Shown: in pieces, positions 21,414-23,413 of the stretch
Layout of the letters: each line of letters starts with the position of its first letter
Numbering within the stretch: position 1 is the first letter of the stretch
Virus record (IMG/VR): IMGVR_UViG_3300021142_000185
Location: 1-23,413 of that record
Origin: a virus
Strand: one strand, 5' to 3'
Length of the DNA: 23,413 nt
Made by a program: the position numbers and the translations under genes
Notes under the pieces: model-generated
The model's database searches: none
Told to the model about the DNA's origin: nothing
What the model saw: only the letters and a program-made list of their open reading frames with translations

Positions 21414-23413
21414 GTGGCGGAAATCCATTAAGTAGTGCAACCGATTGGGTATCTCATCAGTTAGGTACGGATGGTAGCCATGCAGGTTTATTAGGTGGTT
21501 TAGCAGATCTAGATAAATCTGTCCGCACAGCCATTCCGGGTGGTTGGGCAATGATTGGTGCTGTAGCCCTATCTGTGTTGTCTATGGGTACTGTCGATTT
21601 AGAACCTGAAGCATTAGCTGCCGCTGGTGCTGAAGAAGCTGCCGCTGCTGGAGAGGCTACCGCAGCTGGCGCTACTGCAGCTGAAGGCACTGCTGCTGCA
21701 GATGCTGCTGCTAACTCAACTTTTGCTGCAACTCAAGCAGCTGAAGATATGGCTGGTGGTACACAAGCTATTGCCGATGCTAATAGCATTACAGGTAGTG
21801 CTTCATTAGATAATGCTATTGCAACTGTAGGTAAGGGTGCGTTAACTGGCGGTGCTTTAAGTGGCACCAGGGCCGCATTAACTGGGCAAGATGTTTTACA
21901 AGCAGCATTGCAAGGAGCAATACAGGGTGGTTTAACCGCCGGTGCTATTGGCGGTTTAACTTCCGTTGGAATACCCTCTTCTATTGCAGCGGGGCTAGTA
22001 GCTGCTAGTAAATCTATTGCTGCTGGCGCAAATCCAACTACAGCCTTAGAAAATGCTGTGCTGGGTGGTGGCTTGGCCGCTATTGGTGGTCAAGTTAATA
22101 CTGCGCTAAATACTGCGGGAGTACCGTCTACAATAGCAAATACTTTAATTGGTGCTGGAACTGGCGCCATAGGTTCTGCTGTTAAAGGTGGTAATATTGC
22201 CGCTGGAGCAGAAAGTGGTGCTATCGGTGCCGGAATTGGCAGTTTAACAGCCCCTTCTTCATCAATATCCCCAGCTCCTGTAACAGACAATAGTACAGCT
22301 TGGACTCCACCCGATAACACCGTTTTTAAAGATCAACTAGCTGCTGAAGCACATCAGTTATCTGGAACTGCTTTAGACCAATTAAATCAAGTAAATGACG
22401 CACAAACTGCTGCTACTGGTGGTCTTGCGGCAACAAATAGCGCACTTACTGACGCCCAAAATGCACAAGCGGCTTTAGATAAAGCCAATACCAGTATTTT
22501 TCAGCCTGCTAAAGATAATGTAGCTAACTTACAGCAAACTGCTAGTGGATTGTATACAACTGCTAAAGCTGCGGAAGATGCGTATAACACAGCGCAAGCA
22601 AAACTAACGGCTGACCCGACTCAAGAAAACTACAATGCTGCTCAAGCAGCCGGTACTGCGTATCAAAACGCTGTCAATGCTTTTATGCCAGCTAACGAGG
22701 CATTTACCACAGCTAATACAAACCTACAAAGTTTATACGATAGTCAGATTAAGCCATTGGTTGACGCCGCAACAACTGCAACAGCAACTTTAAATTCTAA
22801 TTTAGCAACATATGGAACAGATAAAAGTAATTTAAGTAATTTGTCTAGTCAATTAGGTACCACATTAGGCGGATTATCACAGATTTCAAATGGTCAACTT
22901 GTTTCTGGCATGAATATTCCAGAAGTTGCTTTGTCAGCACCATCTGCTCAAGTTGGCCCACTGCCAGGAACAGATAATCTAACCCCACAAACATCAGGGC
23001 CAAGTATTGCAAAAATAAATGCTGAGTTAGCTGCGAATGCCTCTTCGCCAAATGTGGCGTTAAATGCACCTTCGGCAAATATTAGTGATCTTTCAAAGAG
23101 CATTGATCAATTAGCTAACGATCCTGCTACTGCAAATGTTATAAACAAAGCAGATCCGAATGCTTCTGTTACTGTAAGTTCTCCGACCAATGAAGAATTG
23201 GCCGCGATGGGCATAAATACTGATACTCCTGTGGGACCGGTAGAAGATTTGGTAGAACCAGTAGAACCACCAGCAGATAGTAATGCTCCGGTATCATCTT
23301 CTGATGTTGTGGCTAACTTAGTGGCAACAGATACAAACCAACCAGCTACAGCAGAGCAGCCAGCTCCTGTAACACCAGCTACAGCAGAGCAACCAGCTAC
23401 AGCAGAGCAACCA
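21410..23413 (+). CDS. Large Ala/Gly-rich internal (DNA ejection-type) protein, 3' truncated
   Basis: The frame is open to the window edge, giving 668 visible residues. It begins MSGGNPLSSATDWVSHQLGTDGSHAGLLGGL, then GGWAMIGAVALSVLSMG. Residues 66-115 are almost pure Ala/Gly/Glu/Thr. Residues 140-280 carry glycine-zipper-like helices (GAIQGGLTAGAIGGL, NAVLGGGLAAIGGQ, TLIGAGTGAIGSAV) in about two copies, with GIPSSIAAGL and GVPSTIANTL as landmarks; these can insert into membranes. Residues 315-500 are Gln/Asn/Ala-rich and probably helical coiled coil. The last 24 residues repeat PATAEQP. ATG overlaps the upstream stop (ATGA). The composition and last position in the late region fit a pore-forming ejection protein; this is inference. 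Confidence 0.6.
   Translation, partial: MSGGNPLSSATDWVSHQLGTDGSHAGLLGGLADLDKSVRTAIPGGWAMIGAVALSVLSMGTVDLEPEALAAAGAEEAAAAGEATAAGATAAEGTAAADAAANSTFAATQAAEDMAGGTQAIADANSITGSASLDNAIATVGKGALTGGALSGTRAALTGQDVLQAALQGAIQGGLTAGAIGGLTSVGIPSSIAAGLVAASKSIAAGANPTTALENAVLGGGLAAIGGQVNTALNTAGVPSTIANTLIGAGTGAIGSAVKGGNIAAGAESGAIGAGIGSLTAPSSSISPAPVTDNSTAWTPPDNTVFKDQLAAEAHQLSGTALDQLNQVNDAQTAATGGLAATNSALTDAQNAQAALDKANTSIFQPAKDNVANLQQTASGLYTTAKAAEDAYNTAQAKLTADPTQENYNAAQAAGTAYQNAVNAFMPANEAFTTANTNLQSLYDSQIKPLVDAATTATATLNSNLATYGTDKSNLSNLSSQLGTTLGGLSQISNGQLVSGMNIPEVALSAPSAQVGPLPGTDNLTPQTSGPSIAKINAELAANASSPNVALNAPSANISDLSKSIDQLANDPATANVINKADPNASVTVSSPTNEELAAMGINTDTPVGPVEDLVEPVEPPADSNAPVSSSDVVANLVATDTNQPATAEQPAPVTPATAEQPATAEQP
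23342..23413 (+). repeat. 18-nt coding tandem repeat at the right edge
   Basis: CCAGCTACAGCAGAGCAR occurs at 23342, 23375 and 23393, the last two directly in tandem, and a further copy appears to begin at the window end. It codes for PATAEQ units, a flexible Pro/Ala/Glu linker inside the large internal protein. How far the array continues cannot be seen. Confidence 0.8.

Noticed and set aside
1-23413. tRNA genes, integrase, attachment sites or insertion sequences
   Set aside because: I saw no cloverleaf-like segment, recombinase motif or terminal repeat pair; the only mobile element supported is the GIY-YIG gene.

Overview
This window is the late (virion and lysis) region of a tailed double-stranded DNA bacteriophage, most likely a short-tailed phage of a Gram-negative host. 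The evidence is a truncated major capsid gene at the left edge, collagen-like tail fibre genes, P22 gp4-, SU10-adaptor- and gp10-like head-tail proteins, and a lysis cassette with a nested Rz/Rz1 spanin pair, which needs an outer membrane. All genes lie on the plus strand, are tightly packed and often overlap as ATGA or TAATG. No tRNA, integrase, replication gene or host gene is visible. The moderate to low GC content and the style of the fibre proteins recall phages of aquatic bacteria, but the host cannot be read from the sequence.

Layout. (1) 2-682: C-terminal part of the major capsid protein, followed at once by a strong intrinsic terminator. (2) 759-7072: first promoter unit, with virion-surface proteins: a small beta-rich protein, a beta-structured protein, an IPT/TIG-domain protein, a collagen-like (Gly-X-Ser) fibre, a 57-aa protein and a 909-aa repeat protein. 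(3) 7091-9773: its own promoter region, then a glycosyltransferase-methyltransferase fusion, a second glycosyltransferase with a GT9-like tail, and a small GT9-like C-terminal domain. (4) 9777-12395: second collagen-like fibre with a glycine-rich tip, a small fibre-associated protein, a cupin and an acidic Pro/Ala-rich protein. (5) 12397-13868: lysis genes (TM protein, putative holin, Rz with nested Rz1, membrane-anchored GH24 lysozyme with a hairpin-rich leader). (6) 13878-20972: third full promoter, a basic KxGG-motif protein, head-tail adaptor genes interrupted by a GIY-YIG homing endonuclease gene, a tail structural protein and a gp10-like hub/stabilisation protein. (7) 20997-23413: a last promoter, a small protein and a large Ala/Gly-rich, probably DNA-ejection protein that runs off the window.

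The main unifying signal is a 20-nt element, GCGTATTAGTNNNTRTAGGA, found three times in full (759, 13878, 20997) and once in degenerate form (7091), always in an intergenic gap and always pointing into the next gene block. Ungapped, it aligns with the T7 promoter, including the TATAGG start region. I read it as the late promoter of a phage-encoded single-subunit RNA polymerase not present in this window. The structural genes, however, are not of the classic T7 set, so the genome looks mosaic.

Second theme: many virion proteins carry added or duplicated beta-domains (discoidin-like insertion in the adaptor, two copies of a GDV domain in the gp10-like protein, a roughly 70-residue insertion in the 909-aa repeat protein, and an IPT/TIG domain). 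The sugar-transfer genes sit exactly between the two Ser/Thr/Gly-rich fibre genes, which suggests that virion fibres may be glycosylated.
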